Assembly: GCF_004348895.1 (NCBI RefSeq)
Contig: NZ_RRZK01000018.1
Location: forward strand, 1-64,000
Reading direction: 5' to 3'
DNA: 64,000 bases
DNA from: Pseudomonas vancouverensis
GTDB taxonomy: Bacteria > Pseudomonadota > Gammaproteobacteria > Pseudomonadales > Pseudomonadaceae
The notes below the pieces were generated by a model, which saw only the letters and a list, made by a program, of their open reading frames with translations, did no database searches and was not told the DNA's origin. Made by a program: the position numbers and the translations under genes. Below, one piece after another: positions 62,535 through 64,000 of this stretch; the stretch's first letter is position 1; each line of letters opens with the position of its first letter.

Positions 62535-63665
62535 CTACTTGAAACGCCCCGCTGCCCCCAGCCAGCCGGGCGCGTCTTTCTGCAGCCATTGAGTGGCTGC
62601 GGAGTCATGTTTGATGCGGCTATCCAGAAACGCCACAGCGATGGCCTGAATCGCGGCAACCTGTTTGGGGTCCGGAGCAGGTTCGCCCGTCGGGCCATGG
62701 AAACCGCCGGCGGATTTTGCGCCGTGCTTGTGTCCTTTACCTTTGGAGGCACTGCCCGATGCATCGTCGCCCTTGTCTGCCTTTTTCATCGGCCGGTGGA
62801 GCAAATCGGTACCGGACAAGGTCTTGTGCGTCGCGTTGTCCAACTCCAGCTGAATGCTGCCAGCCTCCTTCACCGACTCGCCCAGCATTTGTCGCTGACG
62901 GTAGGAACTGACCCAGTTGAACGGATCTTCATCAGCCTCACCGGTCACTGACAACACCGGCACCGAGATCCGGGCGAAGGTTTCTCTCCGGGCGCCGGCC
63001 TCCACATAAGGACTGAGCAGCAACAGGGCTTCAGGCTCAATCACGACGCCCGACACAACGTCAGGCTCCAGTGCCCCGGCCAGTGCCTCAGCGGTCTGCG
63101 CCCCGACATCAAAGCCGGCCACCACGACCTGGTTCCAGTCGATGGCCGCCAGTTGCGCGTCTCCTTTGGCGGCCCGTGTCCGAACTTCGGTCAGGACTGC
63201 CTGCAATGTCGACAGCCTGTCGCGCAAGGCAGCGGCGCTGTAGTCACTACTGGCCAAGCCACGGAAGTCGCCATCCAGTGCCTGCCTCGATGAGAAGATC
63301 GACTGATCGTAGGCGTGCCCTTGAACTGACAGCACCGCATAACCCGCTTGTGCCCAGGCCTTGCGCCACACCATTCCTCCCGAGGAAGACTCCCCAAGGC
63401 CCGGCAAGTAAATAATCAGCGGCAAGCGCGCATGAGTTGCGGGCGCCAGCCACGTCACACCCACCGCTTGCTGATCGAGTTGCCATGTGGCGTCCCAGCC
63501 GGCGGTTTCGTTGTGAGTCGGTTGATAGGCGGTGGCCAGACGTTCATTGACCCGCTCGGTAAACTTGATCCGCGGGTCTGGCGGATCGCCTGCACAACCC
63601 GAGATCAATCCCAGACTGCCCACCATGGCAGCCACCGCCAGCCAGTAGCGAAGTTGATGACGCAT
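62535..63665 (-). CDS. Alpha/beta-hydrolase-fold lipoprotein
   Basis: A 376-residue protein with signal peptide ending GLISGC (Cys24, lipobox). The fold is indicated by LPLIIYLPGLGESSSGG (oxyanion region), the elbow VVVAGFDVGAQTAEAL where the nucleophile position is D186 rather than Ser, the acid region SVTGEADEDPFNW and a likely catalytic His in DNATHKTLSG. A Lys/His/Gly-rich segment (KGKGHKHGAKSAGG) follows. Function unknown. ATG 63665 matches the signal peptide; the longer frame does not. Confidence 0.78.
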   Translation of the reverse strand: MRHQLRYWLAVAAMVGSLGLISGCAGDPPDPRIKFTERVNERLATAYQPTHNETAGWDATWQLDQQAVGVTWLAPATHARLPLIIYLPGLGESSSGGMVWRKAWAQAGYAVLSVQGHAYDQSIFSSRQALDGDFRGLASSDYSAAALRDRLSTLQAVLTEVRTRAAKGDAQLAAIDWNQVVVAGFDVGAQTAEALAGALEPDVVSGVVIEPEALLLLSPYVEAGARRETFARISVPVLSVTGEADEDPFNWVSSYRQRQMLGESVKEAGSIQLELDNATHKTLSGTDLLHRPMKKADKGDDASGSASKGKGHKHGAKSAGGFHGPTGEPAPDPKQVAAIQAIAVAFLDSRIKHDSAATQWLQKDAPGWLGAAGRFK

Positions 63666-63775
63666 TAGGTTCGCCCGCTCGTTCAGATCAAGATGGCAGG
63701 CAGCGTAACCGTCCCGCTGGGAAAATGCGGCATGAGGACAGGTAAATAATGGGTAAAGGGTGCGTGCATCAAAAC

Positions 63776-63789
63776 CCCGCGACAGCGGG
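63776..63789 (-). terminator. Terminator of the right-edge GST gene
   Basis: cccgc-gaca-gcggg stem; on the minus strand it reads cccgctgtcgcggg and is followed by GTTTTGA. It lies 114 bases after the GST stop. The gap 63666-63903 otherwise holds no supported gene. Confidence 0.65.
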
Positions 63790-63903
63790 ACTGTTGTGAA
63801 TGCCCCGGGCACTGATCGAGCTGCGACTTCTACACATTGCGCTCGCTGAAATCCCAGGCTATCCGTCAGTTAAATGTTCGAAGCACTTCGCGGTGACCAA
63901 GCA

Positions 63904-64000
63904 TCATTGCAGCCCTTCGACCTTGAGTGCGTTTTGAACGGCTGGCCGTTGACGCACCCGAGCGTACCAGGCCTGGAGATTTTCAAGGCCGTCGAAATGA
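63904..64000 (-). CDS. Glutathione S-transferase, C-terminal part
   Basis: The frame enters from the right edge and ends at TGA 63906-63904. The 32 visible residues end ENLQAWYARVRQRPAVQNAL then KVEGLQ, the typical last helix of bacterial GSTs (the 'Y-x-R-V-x-x-RPAVQ' pattern). Subclass and start are outside the window. Confidence 0.7.
   Translation of the reverse strand, partial: HFDGLENLQAWYARVRQRPAVQNALKVEGLQ

Noticed and set aside
1..64000. CRISPR arrays, tRNA, rRNA, transposases, phage or toxin-antitoxin genes
   Set aside because: No regularly spaced repeats, no cloverleaf-like stretches noticed by eye, and no DDE, recombinase or antitoxin motifs in any convincing frame.

Overview
The window looks like chromosomal DNA of a fluorescent-group Pseudomonas. 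The basis is the high-GC coding style, short intergenic gaps, AAGGAG/GGAG ribosome sites, and a large supply of LysR, RpiR, IclR, AraC, TetR, MerR and HxlR regulators beside ABC, MFS, APC, NCS1 and EamA transporters and amine/aldehyde oxidation enzymes. This is inference from gene content; no rRNA, tRNA, IS element, phage gene or CRISPR array was seen. It reads as an accessory nutrient-catabolism stretch.

Layout. 0-6.4 kb: the 3' end of a small cytoplasmic protein gene, a divergent MFS efflux/TetR pair sharing an operator, a DUF3313-type lipoprotein, a small basic secreted protein, a class V aminotransferase, a glycine-zipper protein and a porin-like outer-membrane protein. 6.6-9.5 kb: an orphan betaine-type binding protein, a 2-oxoglutarate/Fe(II) oxygenase and a divergent LysR regulator. 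9.7-15.9 kb (+ strand): an RpiR regulator followed by a cysteine hydrolase, a gamma-glutamyl ligase of the glutamine synthetase family, an N-formylglutamate amidohydrolase-like enzyme, an APC permease and ornithine cyclodeaminase. This is a compact catabolic unit whose substrate is not obvious.

16.0-38.4 kb: 22 genes in a row on the minus strand. They comprise two aldehyde dehydrogenases (one of the CoA-acylating methylmalonate-semialdehyde type), RidA, a zinc alcohol dehydrogenase, an IclR regulator, a two-subunit FAD oxidoreductase, a polyamine-type ABC importer with two tandem binding proteins, a PuuB-like FAD amine oxidase, a hydratase/FAH-type enzyme, a hydantoinase, an allantoinase-like deacetylase, an RpiR regulator, a cysteine-desulfurase-like PLP enzyme and a polar amino-acid ABC importer. 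Together they suggest uptake of a cyclic or N-substituted amine or amide, ring opening, FAD-dependent amine oxidation, imine clearance by RidA and oxidation of the (methyl)malonate-semialdehyde-type product to acyl-CoA.

38.7-49 kb: small regulator/enzyme pairs (LysR-EamA, VOC, GFA, LysR-RidA, HIT-GNAT, NTF2/HxlR with a clear operator, and a reductase-VOC-SDR operon divergent from an AraC gene). 49-53 kb: a LysR gene divergent from an M20 amidohydrolase and an NCS1 permease. 53-64 kb: a membrane protein, VOC, AraC-SDR, YdeI-like, MerR, ChrA chromate transporter, MsrA, an aldehyde dehydrogenase divergent from a LysR gene whose last codons are frameshifted by an 8-bp tandem duplication, an alpha/beta-hydrolase lipoprotein with Asp at the nucleophile elbow, and the 3' end of a glutathione S-transferase gene. 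Several intergenic gaps carry decayed copies of one palindromic repeat; the best copy is at 43335-43392.
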